Source: JACVRW01 sp035650215 (GTDB taxonomy: Bacteria > Actinomycetota > Thermoleophilia > Solirubrobacterales > Thermoleophilaceae). From it: a stretch of 64,000 bases of DNA. The notes under the pieces were generated by a model. It made no database searches. It was not told the DNA's origin and saw nothing but the letters and a program-made list of their open reading frames with translations. A program made the position numbers and the translations under genes. Positions 32,317-41,314 of this stretch are shown piece after piece (position 1 is the stretch's first letter; every line of letters starts with the position of its first letter). The stretch covers positions 1 to 64,000 of the forward strand of contig DASRIC010000064.1 of NCBI GenBank assembly GCA_035650215.1. Reading direction: 5' to 3'.

Positions 32317-33507
32317 TCAAGCGCCAGGCGTGGCGCTGATCGCGGGTGTCGAGCCGTTCCCGGCCGCCGGCGACTGATCGGGCTCGCTCTGCTCCTCCTC
32401 GGTGCCGAAGACCGACTCGACCGAGGTGTGCCGCTGGCCATCTGAGGAGACGAGAAGCTTGAAGTCGTGCGGATGGGTCGAGGCCTTCAGGGCGTCGTCC
32501 ATCGAGACCCGGCCTGCCTGCACGTGGTAGAGCAGCGCCTGGTCGAAGGTCTGCATGCCGTAGTAGGCGCCCTCGGAGATCACCTCGGGGAGCTTCCCGG
32601 TCTCCTCGGGGTTCATGATCATGTCGCGCACGCGGCCGGTCATCCGCAGGATCTCGCAGGTCGCCACCCGGCCGTTGCGGTCGGGCGTGGGCACGAGCCG
32701 CTGCGAGATCACGGCCTTGAGCGTGCCGGCGAGCATCGCGCGCGCCTGGCGCTGCTCGGCCTGCGGGAAGAAGTCGATGATGCGGTTCACGGACTCGGCG
32801 GCGTCGACCGTGTGGATGGTCGAGAGCACGAGGTGGCCTGTCTCGGCCGCGGACAGCGCGGTGCGCACCGTCTCCTCGTCGCGCATCTCGCCGACGAGGA
32901 TCACGTCCGGGTCCTGACGCAGCACGCGGCGCAGCGCGCGGGCGAAGGAGGCCGTGTCCTCGCCCACCTCGCGCTGATTGATGATCGAGGTCTTGTCGCG
33001 GTGCAGGAACTCGACCGGGTCCTCGATCGTCACGATGTGCTTGGGATAGCGGGAGTTGACGTGGTCGATCATCGAGGCGAGCGTCGTCGACTTGCCCGAG
33101 CCGGTCGTGCCGGTGAGCAGGATCAGCCCGCGCTCCTCGTCGGCGATCTCCGAGATCACCGCCGGCAGCAGCAGCTCGTCGACCGTCTTCACCTGGAAGG
33201 GGATCGCGCGCAGCACGAGCGACACCGAGCCGCGCTGGACGAAGGCGTTCACGCGGAAGCGGGCCACGCCCGGGATCGAGTACGAGAAGTCGACCTCGCG
33301 GTCGTGGCGGAAGGCCTCGAGCTTCGACTCGTCCTTGAGGATCTCGAACAGCGTGCGCTCGGTGTCCTCCGGGCGCAGGGTCTCGGTCTCCTCGAGCGGC
33401 AGGAGCTTGCCGTGCTGGCGGATAACCGGACGTGCGGGAACCTTGAGATGGAGGTCCGATCCCTCCAGCTCAATCAGGCGCATCAGGGCGGAGTCGATCT
33501 CGAACAT
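32317..33507 (-). CDS. pilT: PilT-like type IV pilus retraction ATPase
   Basis: 396 residues. A PAS-like N-domain (LIELEGSDLHLKVPARP) is followed by Walker A TGTTGSGKST at 132-141, the Asp box TIEDPVEFLH, Walker B VILVGEMRDEET and the His box TGHLVLSTIHT. The C-terminal 40 residues are Ser/Glu/Pro-rich and probably disordered. No other pilus genes are nearby, so its partners lie elsewhere. It powers pilus disassembly in relatives. Start ATG 33507 lacks a strong ribosome site; the frame is open upstream without a better start. Confidence 0.9.
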   Translation of the reverse strand: MFEIDSALMRLIELEGSDLHLKVPARPVIRQHGKLLPLEETETLRPEDTERTLFEILKDESKLEAFRHDREVDFSYSIPGVARFRVNAFVQRGSVSLVLRAIPFQVKTVDELLLPAVISEIADEERGLILLTGTTGSGKSTTLASMIDHVNSRYPKHIVTIEDPVEFLHRDKTSIINQREVGEDTASFARALRRVLRQDPDVILVGEMRDEETVRTALSAAETGHLVLSTIHTVDAAESVNRIIDFFPQAEQRQARAMLAGTLKAVISQRLVPTPDRNGRVATCEILRMTGRVRDMIMNPEETGKLPEVISEGAYYGMQTFDQALLYHVQAGRVSMDDALKASTHPHDFKLLVSSDGQRHTSVESVFGTEEEQSEPDQSPAAGNGSTPAISATPGA

Positions 33508-33571
33508 GGGTTTCGCATCGGAAGACGCGGCGCGCGCCTTGAATCCGAATGCAACCGATGGACGCCGGCGA

Positions 33572-34666
33572 CTACGCCACGTCGCGGAGCTTCTGCGCCT
33601 CCGCGAGCGACTGCAGCTTCTTGAGCGACTGGTTCTCGATCTGGCGGATCCGCTCGCGCGTGACGTTGAAGGTGCGACCCACCTCGTCGAGCGTACGCGG
33701 GTGCTCCCCACCGAGCCCGTAGCGCAGCTCGAGCACGCGCCGCTCTCGGTAGGAGAGGTTCTCGAGCGCCTCGCGCAGGGCCTCCTTGGTGAGGATCTCC
33801 GCCGCGCGCTCGTAGGGCGACTCGGCACGCTCGTCCGCGATGAACTGTCCGAACTCGGACTCCTCCTCGTCGCCGACCGGCTTTTCGAGCGACACCGGCG
33901 CCTGCGCCGAGCGCTTGATCGACTCGACCTCCTCCGGGTCGATGCCGGTGTGCTCGGCGATCTCGTCCGGGGTGGGCTCCCGTCCCAGCTCGGTCACGAG
34001 CTTGCGCTCCGCACGGCCGATCTTGTTGAGCTTCTCGACCACGTGCACCGGAATCCGGATCGTGCGCGCCTTGTCGGCGAGCGCGCGTGCGATCGCCTGG
34101 CGGATCCACCAGGTGGCGTAGGTCGAGAACTTGAAGCCCTTGCGGTAGTCGAACTTCTCGGCGGCGCGAACCAGCCCGAGCGTGCCCTCCTGGATCAGGT
34201 CGAGGAAGGGCAGGCCCTGATTGCGGTAGTTCTTGGCGATCGAGACCACCAGCCGCAGGTTCGACTCGACCATCTTCTGCTTCGCGTCGAGGTCGCCGCG
34301 CTCGATCCGCTTCGCGAGATCGACCTCCTCCTGCGCCGTGAGCAGCCGGACCTTGCCGATGTCCTTCAGGAACAGCTGAAGGGAATCGGTGGTCATGTCC
34401 GGCTTCAGGTCGATGGTCGCCTTCTTGCGGCGACTGCGGCGGTCGACCGCCCGCTCGACCTGCGGCTCGGAGTGCGTGGGGTCGTCCTCGACGAGCTCGA
34501 TCTCCGACTTCTCGAAGTAGGTGTGAAGCTCCTCGATATCGCCGTCGTCGATCTCGACCTCCGCCAGCGCCAGTGCCACTTCGGCATAGGTCAGCGTGCC
34601 GACGGCCTGGCCCTTGGCGAGGAGGAGCTTTACCTCCTCGAGCTCTTGAAGTTCAGCTACAGACAT
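33572..34666 (-). CDS. rpoD: Primary RNA polymerase sigma factor (RpoD/SigA)
   Basis: 364 residues. Region 1.2 begins near 92 (DSLQLFLKDIGKVRLLTAQEEVDLAKRI). Region 2 includes LRLVVSIAKNYRNQGLPFLDLIQEGTLGLVRA and the -10-recognising FKFSTYATWWIRQAI. Region 3 is followed by region 4 with the -35 helix TLDEVGRTFNVTRERIRQIE. The N-terminal 90 residues replace the longer basic region 1.1 seen in other actinobacterial SigA. AAGGA lies ahead of the ATG. A sigma-A-type promoter is visible upstream. Confidence 0.95.
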   Translation of the reverse strand: MSVAELQELEEVKLLLAKGQAVGTLTYAEVALALAEVEIDDGDIEELHTYFEKSEIELVEDDPTHSEPQVERAVDRRSRRKKATIDLKPDMTTDSLQLFLKDIGKVRLLTAQEEVDLAKRIERGDLDAKQKMVESNLRLVVSIAKNYRNQGLPFLDLIQEGTLGLVRAAEKFDYRKGFKFSTYATWWIRQAIARALADKARTIRIPVHVVEKLNKIGRAERKLVTELGREPTPDEIAEHTGIDPEEVESIKRSAQAPVSLEKPVGDEEESEFGQFIADERAESPYERAAEILTKEALREALENLSYRERRVLELRYGLGGEHPRTLDEVGRTFNVTRERIRQIENQSLKKLQSLAEAQKLRDVA

Positions 34667-34732
34667 CCTGTTTCCTTACGACGAGCAGGGCCAAGCGCTA
34701 GGGCGCCCGGCCCAGAATCTCCGACTGTTTCA

Positions 34733-34760
34733 ACACTAACGCTACCGATAGTGAAGTCAA
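34733..34760 (-). promoter_or_regulatory. rpoD promoter
   Basis: -35 TTGACT (34760-34755) and -10 TAGTGT (34738-34733) with a 16-base spacer, about 66 bases before the rpoD ATG. It is the best two-box promoter in the window. Confidence 0.6.
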
Positions 34761-34892
34761 CCGACGGAAAGCGAAAAGGCCGCTGGCTGGCCGGTCCAAC
34801 AATTGCACCTTCCTCGTAGCGGGGGGACGCTTCGGTTGATGTCCTTGTCCCCGGAGCGGGTCATGGCCCAAACCTCTCGCTGGCGGCGCATC

Positions 34893-34898
34893 TACACT
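34893..34898 (+). promoter_or_regulatory. -10-like TACACT 8 bases before a small gene
   Basis: TANNNT hexamer spaced for a leaderless transcript starting at the ATG 34907. It supports the reality of the small gene. The rest of the 34761-34892 gap shows no gene. Confidence 0.45.
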
Positions 34899-34906
34899 CG
34901 CCGGTG

Positions 34907-35158
34907 ATGGCTGAGGACGACGGAGGCGTACTCGGGCGGCTGCCGCGCTCCCGGCCCGGCACGCGGAGCGACAAGCGCATGGCCGGCACGGCCAAGCCGG
35001 CCCCGCCGCCTCCTCGGCCTCGGCGAGCACCGTCCGCGCCGTCGCGGCCCGACCCGCTTGGGGACGCGGTCCGCGTGGCCACCAAGGCCGCCGGAGCCGG
35101 TGTCCGAGTGGCCGGCACGGTGGCCGGCGAGCTGCTCCGCAAGCTGCCGCGACCGTAG
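34907..35158 (+). CDS. Small basic Pro-rich protein (83 residues)
   Basis: Not recognised by family. The N-terminus has VLGRLPRSRPGTRSDKR, a pattern I associate with small actinobacterial proteins of unknown role. The middle is a Pro/Arg linker (PAPPPPRPRRAPSAPSRP), and the C-terminal third is an amphipathic helix (LGDAVRVATKAAGAGVRVAGTV). It could bind a membrane or nucleic acid through that helix. A -10-like hexamer at leaderless spacing supports it. An antisense frame over the same bases looks less gene-like. Confidence 0.55.
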   Translation: MAEDDGGVLGRLPRSRPGTRSDKRMAGTAKPAPPPPRPRRAPSAPSRPDPLGDAVRVATKAAGAGVRVAGTVAGELLRKLPRP

Positions 35159-35244
35159 CCGGAGCTCCGGCCTCCCACCCGCGCTTGTGCCCGCGCGCGG
35201 GGATGTCGGTTCCTCCGGGACGGGGATCCTTCCCGCCGACGAGG

Positions 35245-35250
35245 TATGCT
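35245..35250 (+). promoter_or_regulatory. -10-like TATGCT 8 bases before a response-regulator start
   Basis: TANNNT hexamer at leaderless spacing from ATG 35259, with no Shine-Dalgarno sequence between them. Confidence 0.45.
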
Positions 35251-35258
35251 GCGCGGTG

Positions 35259-35885
35259 ATGCCAAGCGGCGCGAAGGACTCGCCCCGTTGCCTGATCGTC
35301 GATTACCACCCGGTCGTGCGGGCAGGGGTGCGGGCAGTACTCGAGCAGGCGTTCAAGGGCGCCAAGGTGTCCGACGCCGCGTCGGTCGACGAGGTCGACC
35401 CGATAAACGGCGAGCCGCCGGATGTCGTGATCGTGGATCCCTGGCGCGCGGGCGTCGACGTGGGCGCCGTGGTCGGACAGCTGCAGAACCAGGTGCGCGC
35501 GCCGATCGTGATCTTCACCTCCGACGGTGGCGCCCGGCTGCTCAGCGAGGCGCTGAAGGCGGGGGTCAAGGGCTACGTGCGCAAGGACTCCCCCTCCGAG
35601 GACCTGATCCGCGCCATCGAGGCGGCGCGCTCGGGCGAGTTCTACGTCGACCCCGGGCTCTCCTCGACGATCGTGCTCGACGAGGGCGACCGCACGCTGA
35701 GCGCCCGTCAGCGGGAGATCTTGCAGATGCTCGCCGACGGGATGCAGACGGACAAGGTGGCCGAGACGCTCGGGCTCTCCACGGAGACGGTGCGCACCCA
35801 CACCAAACGCATCCTCGCCAAGCTCGAGGCGTCCACCCGCACGCAGGCAGTGGCCATCGGCATTCGCCATGGCCTGATCGAGTAA
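35259..35885 (+). CDS. NarL/FixJ-type response regulator with an altered acidic pocket
   Basis: 208 residues. The receiver domain (about 8-125) has the phospho-acceptor Asp in VVIVDPW, a Ser/Thr switch (IVIFTSDGG) and the Lys (GYVRKDSP). The usual acidic pair before HPVVR is reduced: it reads VDYHPVVR instead of DDHPVVR, so Mg binding may be weak. The LuxR HTH is at 140-205 (LSARQREILQMLADGMQTDKVAETLGLSTETVRTHTKRIL). No sensor kinase is adjacent. Confidence 0.9.
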   Translation: MPSGAKDSPRCLIVDYHPVVRAGVRAVLEQAFKGAKVSDAASVDEVDPINGEPPDVVIVDPWRAGVDVGAVVGQLQNQVRAPIVIFTSDGGARLLSEALKAGVKGYVRKDSPSEDLIRAIEAARSGEFYVDPGLSSTIVLDEGDRTLSARQREILQMLADGMQTDKVAETLGLSTETVRTHTKRILAKLEASTRTQAVAIGIRHGLIE

Positions 35886-35898
35886 CGAGCCCGCGACG

Positions 35899-36558
35899 AT
35901 GAGCGCGCGCGAGCTCGCCCGCCGCACGACGGTCGACGCCCTCGCCGAGGCGCTCCGCGCGCGGATCCTCGGGGGCGAGCTCGAGCCCGGCACGCCCCTG
36001 AGAGAGGAGGCGCTCGCCCGCGAGTACGACGTGGCCCGCCACTCACTGCGCTCAGCGCTGCGGGCGCTCGAGGCGGAGGGCGTCGTGCGGATCGAGCCCC
36101 ACCGCGGCGCCCGGGTCACGGCGCTGTCCGCCGACGACGTGCGCGGCCTCTCGGCCCTGCGCACGGCGCTGGAGGTCGAGGGCGCCCGGCTCGCCCTGGC
36201 CGCGGGAGGCGGCCGGCTGCCGGCGAGCGTGCGCGAGGCGGCCGAGCGCCTGGCGTCGCTCTGCCGCCGCCCACGACCCTCCTGGGGAGCGGTGGCCGAG
36301 GCGCACGAGCGCTTCCACCACCAGATCGTGGTGGCCGCGGGCAGCCCGCGCCTCGCGGCCGTGCACCGCCAGACGGGCGCCGAGCTGCGCCTGTTCGTGC
36401 TGCAGCTCCCCCGCGCCTGGACGCTCGAGAAGCTCGCGAGCGACCACCTGCGCCTGGTCGACGACCTCGAGCGCGAGGGCGCCGAGGCACTCCGCCCGCA
36501 CATCGCTGAATCCACCGACGTGCTGATCGAGCAGGCGGGGGCGGTGGAGCGAGGCTAG
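35899..36558 (+). CDS. GntR-family regulator (FCD subfamily)
   Basis: 219 residues. The winged helix is at about 10-75 (LRARILGGELEPGTPLREEALAREYDVARHSLRSALRALEAEGVV), and a helical FCD ligand domain is at 85-210 with the metal/ligand-binding His pattern in AHERFHHQIV. Fourteen bases after the response regulator, so possibly co-transcribed. The effector is unknown. Its stop overlaps that of the convergent diguanylate cyclase by four bases (CTAG). Confidence 0.88.
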   Translation: MSARELARRTTVDALAEALRARILGGELEPGTPLREEALAREYDVARHSLRSALRALEAEGVVRIEPHRGARVTALSADDVRGLSALRTALEVEGARLALAAGGGRLPASVREAAERLASLCRRPRPSWGAVAEAHERFHHQIVVAAGSPRLAAVHRQTGAELRLFVLQLPRAWTLEKLASDHLRLVDDLEREGAEALRPHIAESTDVLIEQAGAVERG

Positions 36559-37538
36559 GTCTTCGCCTCCTCGGCCAGCTCCGAGCTCGGCGCCTCGCTC
36601 AGCACTGCGCCCTCGCCGGAGGCCTTCGCGCGGTACATGGCGCGGTCCGCCATGTCGATCAGGGTCTCGGCCTCGTCGCCGTGCTCGGGACAGGCGGCGA
36701 CGCCGATCGACATCGACACGGCCGGCTCGTCCGGCATCGCCACCTCCTCGCGGACGGCGGAGCCCAGGCGGGTGGCCAGGGTCATGGCCTTGGAGGAGTC
36801 CTGCTCGGGCGCGAGAACGCAGAATTCGTCGCCGCCGAGGCGGGCCGCGGTGTCGACCGAGCGGATCGAGCGCCTCATCGCCATCGCCACCTGCATCAGC
36901 ACCCGGTCGCCCGCCGGGTGCCCGTGGGCGTCGTTGATCCGCTTGAGCCCGTCGACGTCCATCAGCAGCACGGCGAAGCCGTGGCCGTAGCGCTTCTGGA
37001 CGGCCAGCAGCCTGCCGATCTGGCGCTGGAGCGCGCGCAGGTTCCCGAGTCCCGTGAGCGGGTCGGTGTGGGCCTGGGACTCGAGCTCCCGCGAGCGTCG
37101 CTTCACGAGCGCCTCAACCGCCGCTGCCTGCACCGCGCCGGTGGCGGTCACGAGCTGCTCGACGGCGTCGGCGAACTGCGCGGGGTCGCCGTCCGAGAGC
37201 TCCTCGCGGAGCGCCCCGATCAGCACGGCCTGCAGTGATGCTACGTCGCGCGCGAGCTCGCTCGCGCTGCCCTCGGCACCGCCGGCGCGCAGGGCGGCCA
37301 GCGACGCGGCGCGCTCGACCTGGTCCTCGGAGAGCGTGTAGGGCTCGGCGCCTTTGGGAGCGGCCGCCTGCTCGACGATGCCGGAGATCAGCTCCGGCAG
37401 CTCGCGCGCGATCCGATCCGTGGGCAGCTGGCTGATCTCCTCCAGCGAGGCGCGTTCGATCAGCTTCACTAGCCACGCCTTGGCGAGCTCGTCGCGTGAG
37501 CGGTCGAGGCGCGCGAACGGGCCCCTGCTGGGTGTCAT
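36555..37538 (-). CDS. Diguanylate cyclase with N-terminal helical sensor domain
   Basis: 327 residues. The C-terminal GGDEF domain (about 155-315) has an intact active site RLGGDEFCVL and an RxxD inhibitory site (RSVD) five residues ahead of it, so it should make c-di-GMP and be feedback inhibited. The N-terminal 150 residues are helical and resemble RsbR-type N-domains (AKAWLVKLIERASLEEI). No membrane segments are present, so sensing is cytoplasmic. With a PilT gene nearby, c-di-GMP control of pili is an attractive but unproven link. Confidence 0.9.
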   Translation of the reverse strand: MTPSRGPFARLDRSRDELAKAWLVKLIERASLEEISQLPTDRIARELPELISGIVEQAAAPKGAEPYTLSEDQVERAASLAALRAGGAEGSASELARDVASLQAVLIGALREELSDGDPAQFADAVEQLVTATGAVQAAAVEALVKRRSRELESQAHTDPLTGLGNLRALQRQIGRLLAVQKRYGHGFAVLLMDVDGLKRINDAHGHPAGDRVLMQVAMAMRRSIRSVDTAARLGGDEFCVLAPEQDSSKAMTLATRLGSAVREEVAMPDEPAVSMSIGVAACPEHGDEAETLIDMADRAMYRAKASGEGAVLSEAPSSELAEEAKT

Positions 37539-37721
37539 GCGGCAGCTTCCATTCCGGCTCCCCGGCGTTCCGGCGGCTCCGGACGATCCTACCCCCGGTT
37601 CCGGCAGCACGGACGCGGAATTTGCGATCGATCCCCTTCGCTCCGGTCCGGGCCCAGCCCGGCCCCTCGCGCACGACGTCTGCTCTGTGCGAGAAGGCGT
37701 CCCGCTGAGAAGATTGCGCGC

Positions 37722-38906
37722 GTGAGCGAGCTGATCTCGATCGACGAGGCGCGCCGCCTGGTGCTCGCGGCGGTCGAGCCGCTGCCCGCCGAGCGCGTCA
37801 GGCTCGACGACGCCCGCGGGCGCGTGCTCGCGGCCGACCTCGAGAGCCCGATCGACGTGCCGCCCTTCGACGGCTCGGCGATGGACGGCTACGCCGTGGC
37901 GGCCGGGCCGGGCGCCGAGCTGGAGGTGGACGGCGAGTCTCGCGCCGGGCGCCCCGCGAGCGAGCGGCTGCGCGACGGTGCGGCGATCAGGATCTCCACC
38001 GGCGCGGCCGTGCCGTCCGGCGCCGACGCCGTGGTGCCCCTCGAACGGGCGAAGGAACAAGGCGCGCGCGTGCGCGTGCCCGACACCGTGGTGGGCGACA
38101 ACGTGCGCTACGCGGGCGAGGACATCCCCGCCGGCTCGACGGTGCTGCAGGCCGGCACCGTGCTCGACCCGGCCGCCCTGGGAGCCGCGGCGGCCGTGGG
38201 CTCGGCAACCCTCTCGTGCGCCCGCCGGCCGCGCGTGGCGGTGCTCGTGACCGGCGACGAGCTCACGAGGCCCGGCACGCCGCTCGCCCCGGGCGGCATC
38301 TACTCCTCGAACGCGTACGCGCTCGGCGCGCAGGCCGAGGCCGCCGGCGCCGAGCTCGTCCGGGTCGAAACGGTGCCCGACCGCCCCGAGCGCACCCTCG
38401 ACGCGTTCGCCGGGGCACTCGAGGAGGCCGACGTGGTGATCGCCTCCGGGGGCGTGTCCGTCGGGCCGCACGACCACGTGAAGCCCGCCCTCGCCGAGCT
38501 CGGGGTCGAGGAGCGCTTCTGGGGCGTGCGCCTGCGGCCGGGCAAGCCGGCCTGGTTCGGCGTGCGCGGCTCCGTGCTCGTGTTCGGGCTGCCCGGCAAC
38601 CCGGTGTCGGCGATGGTCACGTTCGAGCTGTTCGTGCGCCCCGCCCTGGCCGCCCTCCAGGGCGGCGACACCTCGGTGGTGCGCGCGAGCGCCACCCTCG
38701 ACGAGCCGGTGCCGCTCCACCCGAGCCGCGAGCAGGCGATCCGCGTGCGCCTGCGCCACACCGACGACGGGCTGCGCGCCACCACCACGGGCGAGCAGGG
38801 CTCTCACATGCTCAGCTCGATGCTGGGCGCCGACGGCCTGGCGCGCGTGGCACCCGGCGAGGGCGAGCTGGCCGCGGGCACGCGCGTGGAGGTCGAGCTG
38901 CTGTGA
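37722..38906 (+). CDS. moeA: Molybdopterin molybdenumtransferase MoeA
   Basis: 394 residues. It inserts molybdate into adenylylated molybdopterin. Conserved: PPFDGSAMDGYAV near residue 46, RISTGAAVPSGADAVVP near 88, VLVTGDEL near 176 and the MPT-binding VIASGGVSVGPHDHVK near 240. The later block is GKPAWFGV...GLPGNPVSA. GTG start at 37722 follows a 183-base gap in which I see no gene. The next gene overlaps its stop by four bases. Confidence 0.94.
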   Translation: MSELISIDEARRLVLAAVEPLPAERVRLDDARGRVLAADLESPIDVPPFDGSAMDGYAVAAGPGAELEVDGESRAGRPASERLRDGAAIRISTGAAVPSGADAVVPLERAKEQGARVRVPDTVVGDNVRYAGEDIPAGSTVLQAGTVLDPAALGAAAAVGSATLSCARRPRVAVLVTGDELTRPGTPLAPGGIYSSNAYALGAQAEAAGAELVRVETVPDRPERTLDAFAGALEEADVVIASGGVSVGPHDHVKPALAELGVEERFWGVRLRPGKPAWFGVRGSVLVFGLPGNPVSAMVTFELFVRPALAALQGGDTSVVRASATLDEPVPLHPSREQAIRVRLRHTDDGLRATTTGEQGSHMLSSMLGADGLARVAPGEGELAAGTRVEVELL

Positions 38907-39598
38907 GGCCGCGCGACCCGCGCCGCCTCATCGAGCGCCGCCGGCGCGCCCGCGTGCGCGTGACGATCCTCCACGTGCCGCAGTCCGGCCACGACGTGGA
39001 CGGCTCGATCGGGTCGTGCCAGACGGCGGAGGTGAGCCTGCCGCGGGAGGACCTCGACCGGATCTGGTCCGCCGAGTACCTCGAGCGCCTGGCGCGCACC
39101 TACTGGCACTTCCTCACGCGGATCTCGCTCGGCGTGCTGCGCGTCGAATACGGGCCGGACTCGCGCGAGGTGGTGGTGTTCCGCCGTCCGTTCGTGATGC
39201 TGCGCTTCCACAAGCCCGAGTACGAGACCCATGCCGAGCGCGGCTCGGTCACCTGGCCGATCGACCGGGGTCTGCTCGTGGCTCCGAACGGCCGCGGGCG
39301 CGGCTACTTGCGGCTGTCGGTCGAGCGCCGCCCTGCGAGCGACGGCGCCGGCGAGGCCTCAGTCACCGTCTCGTCCGAGGTCGTGAACTTCTACCCCCTG
39401 ATCGCGGGCTGGGGCTGGTTCGGGCGGATCGGCCGGATGCTCTACAACCAGACCCAGCTGCGGATCCACGTGGTCGTGACGAACGCATTCCTGCGCTCGC
39501 TCGCCAACCTCGAGCTCGAGCGCTCCGTGGTGGGCGTCCTCAGCCCAGCCGCTCCCCCGTTATCTCCCGCAGCTTCTCCCGGTCGTGACGAGCCGTGA
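38903..39598 (+). CDS. Unknown 231-residue protein coupled to moeA
   Basis: Starts with GTG overlapping the moeA stop. Predicted soluble alpha/beta protein with a basic N-terminus (RRLIERRRRARVRV). It contains FHKPEYETHAERGSVTWPIDRG and a hydrophobic C-terminal region (FYPLIAGWGWFGRIGRMLYNQTQLRIHVVVT) that may contact the membrane. I do not recognise the family. It is not a known Mo-cofactor protein. The last 59 bases overlap glpX on the other strand, so the Pro/Ala tail may be incidental. Confidence 0.72.
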   Translation: MRPRDPRRLIERRRRARVRVTILHVPQSGHDVDGSIGSCQTAEVSLPREDLDRIWSAEYLERLARTYWHFLTRISLGVLRVEYGPDSREVVVFRRPFVMLRFHKPEYETHAERGSVTWPIDRGLLVAPNGRGRGYLRLSVERRPASDGAGEASVTVSSEVVNFYPLIAGWGWFGRIGRMLYNQTQLRIHVVVTNAFLRSLANLELERSVVGVLSPAAPPLSPAASPGRDEP

Positions 39599-40535
39599 TC
39601 GTGCGCACGGTGCCCGAGCGCGAGCGCATCGAGATCGACTCGGTCTCGGCCCCCTGGGGCCCGAAGAAGTGCACGCCCTCGAGCATCTCGCCGTCGGTCA
39701 CGCCTGTGGCCGCGAACGCCACGTCGTTGCCCGCCACGAGCCGCTCGGTGTCGAGCACCTCCTCGAGGTCGTAGCCGGCCTCGAGCGCGGCCTGGCGCTC
39801 CTCGTCCGAGCGCGGCCAGAGGCGGCCGACGATCTTGCCGCCGGTGCAGCGAATCGCGGCGGCGGCGAGCACGCCCTCAGGGGTGCCGCCGATGCCGTAG
39901 AGCAGGTCGACCGGAGATCCGGTGGTCACCGCGGCGAGCGCCGCCGACACGTCTCCGTGCGGGATCAGGCGCACGCGCGCTCCCACCTCGCGGATCTCGG
40001 CCATGAAGTCGTCGTGGCGGGGCCGGTCGAGCATGATCACCACGAGGTCCCCGACCGGCACACCCTTCTCCTTCGCCATCAGGTGGAGCGTCTCGCCCAG
40101 CGGGCGGTCGATGTCGAGCAGGTGCGCCATGTCGCGCGACGTGGCCATCTTCAGCATGTACACGCAGGGCCCGGGGTCGAACATCGAGCCGCGCTCCGCC
40201 AGGGCGATCGTGGCGATGGCGTTCGGCAGGCCCTTCGCGCACAGCTCGGTGCCCTCGAGCGGGTCGACGGCGATGTCGACCTTGGGCATCGAGCCGTCGC
40301 CGATCTGCTCGCCGTTGTAGAGCATCGGCGCCTCGTCCTTCTCGCCCTCGCCGATCACCACGACGCCGTCCATGGAGACCGTGTCGAGCAGCATCCGCAT
40401 CGCATCGACGGCGGCGCCGTCGGCTCCCTCCTTGTCGCCGCGCCCGATCCAGCGCGCGCAGGCGAGCGCCGCGTACTCGGTCGTGCGCACGAGCTCCATC
40501 GCGAGATTGCGGTCCGGGGCCGCTGGCTCAGCCAT
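39540..40535 (-). CDS. glpX: Class II fructose-1,6-bisphosphatase GlpX
   Basis: 331 residues, the family size. It hydrolyses fructose-1,6-bisphosphate in gluconeogenesis. Motifs: VVIGEGEKDEAPMLY near residue 58, the metal/phosphate loop VDPLEGT near 87 and LYGIGGTPEGVLAAAA near 205. Start ATG 40535 taken; the frame continues upstream through a membrane-protein gene and is rejected there. Five bases separate it from that gene's stop, so both are in one operon. Confidence 0.94.
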   Translation of the reverse strand: MAEPAAPDRNLAMELVRTTEYAALACARWIGRGDKEGADGAAVDAMRMLLDTVSMDGVVVIGEGEKDEAPMLYNGEQIGDGSMPKVDIAVDPLEGTELCAKGLPNAIATIALAERGSMFDPGPCVYMLKMATSRDMAHLLDIDRPLGETLHLMAKEKGVPVGDLVVIMLDRPRHDDFMAEIREVGARVRLIPHGDVSAALAAVTTGSPVDLLYGIGGTPEGVLAAAAIRCTGGKIVGRLWPRSDEERQAALEAGYDLEEVLDTERLVAGNDVAFAATGVTDGEMLEGVHFFGPQGAETESISMRSRSGTVRTITARHDREKLREITGERLG

Positions 40536-40540
40536 CGCTC

Positions 40541-41041
40541 TCAGATCGTGCCGGGGGGCTTCTTGGGGTCCCCGTACACGCTCTGGCGCAGGTAGCCGGC
40601 CGCGAGCAGGCCGAGCGACGCGAGCAAGGCCACCCAGTAGCCGATCCCGAGCCCGATGTCGACGCTGTCCCCGGGGCGCCCGAGGATGATGCCGTTGCAG
40701 ATGATCAACACGAAGGCCGTGATGCCCACGATCATCGTGACCTCGCCCGGCTTCCAGGTGAGCCGGTGCCCGCGGGCCAGGATCCACGACAGGATGAAGG
40801 GAGCCGTGGCGGCGAGCACGAGCAGGATGTCCAGCGTGTTGAACACGGCCCAGGCGCTGGCCCCGTCGCCTCCGCTCGCACCGGCCAGCGTGGAGTTGGG
40901 GTTGTCCGCGTTCGTGGTGAACCACGGCAGCCAGAGCGAGCCGAGCAGCACGAGCCCGGCGCCCATCCCCAGGAACTCACCGGGCGACAGACGCGAGAAG
41001 TCGAGGTAGCCGCCCCTCCCTTGAGCCCTCGAAGCCTCCAT
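40541..41041 (-). CDS. Four-helix membrane protein of unknown function
   Basis: 166 residues, four clear hydrophobic segments: LGMGAGLVLLGSLWLPWF, ILLVLAATAPFILSWIL, VTMIVGITAFVLIICNGIIL and GYWVALLASLGLLAAGYL. The first loop carries an acidic/Asn-rich extracellular stretch (TTNADNPNSTLAG). Similar small proteins are common in Thermoleophilia-like genomes, but I cannot name a family. Upstream partner of glpX. Confidence 0.75.
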   Translation of the reverse strand: MEASRAQGRGGYLDFSRLSPGEFLGMGAGLVLLGSLWLPWFTTNADNPNSTLAGASGGDGASAWAVFNTLDILLVLAATAPFILSWILARGHRLTWKPGEVTMIVGITAFVLIICNGIILGRPGDSVDIGLGIGYWVALLASLGLLAAGYLRQSVYGDPKKPPGTI

Positions 41042-41097
41042 CGATCGGGACCTTATCTGGGAGTACCCTGGCGCGCCAACGACGAGAGGAGCCAGGC

Positions 41098-41304
41098 GTG
41101 GCGGTTACGAAGATCATCGAAGTGGTGGGCAGCTCTCCGGAGAGCTCGGACAGCGCGGTGAAGGCTGCGCTCGAGGAGGCTCGCCACTCGCTCCGCAACA
41201 TCAAGGCCGTGGACGTGGTGTCGACCGGCCTGCGCGGGGAGAACCTCGACGAGTGGCGCGCGCTCGTGCGCATCTCGTTCCTGGTCGAGCGCGTGTCGGA
41301 GTAG
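41098..41304 (+). CDS. Dodecin (flavin-storage protein)
   Basis: 68 residues, full family length. It assembles as a dodecamer binding FMN/riboflavin or CoA. Signature: VTKIIEVVGSSPESSDSAVKAA at the N-terminus (K-x-x-E-x-x-G-x-S) and DVVSTGLRGENLDEWRALVRISFLVE, where the Trp stacks on flavin. GTG start follows GAGAGGAG. Confidence 0.93.
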   Translation: MAVTKIIEVVGSSPESSDSAVKAALEEARHSLRNIKAVDVVSTGLRGENLDEWRALVRISFLVERVSE

Positions 41305-41314
41305 GAGCCGGGCC

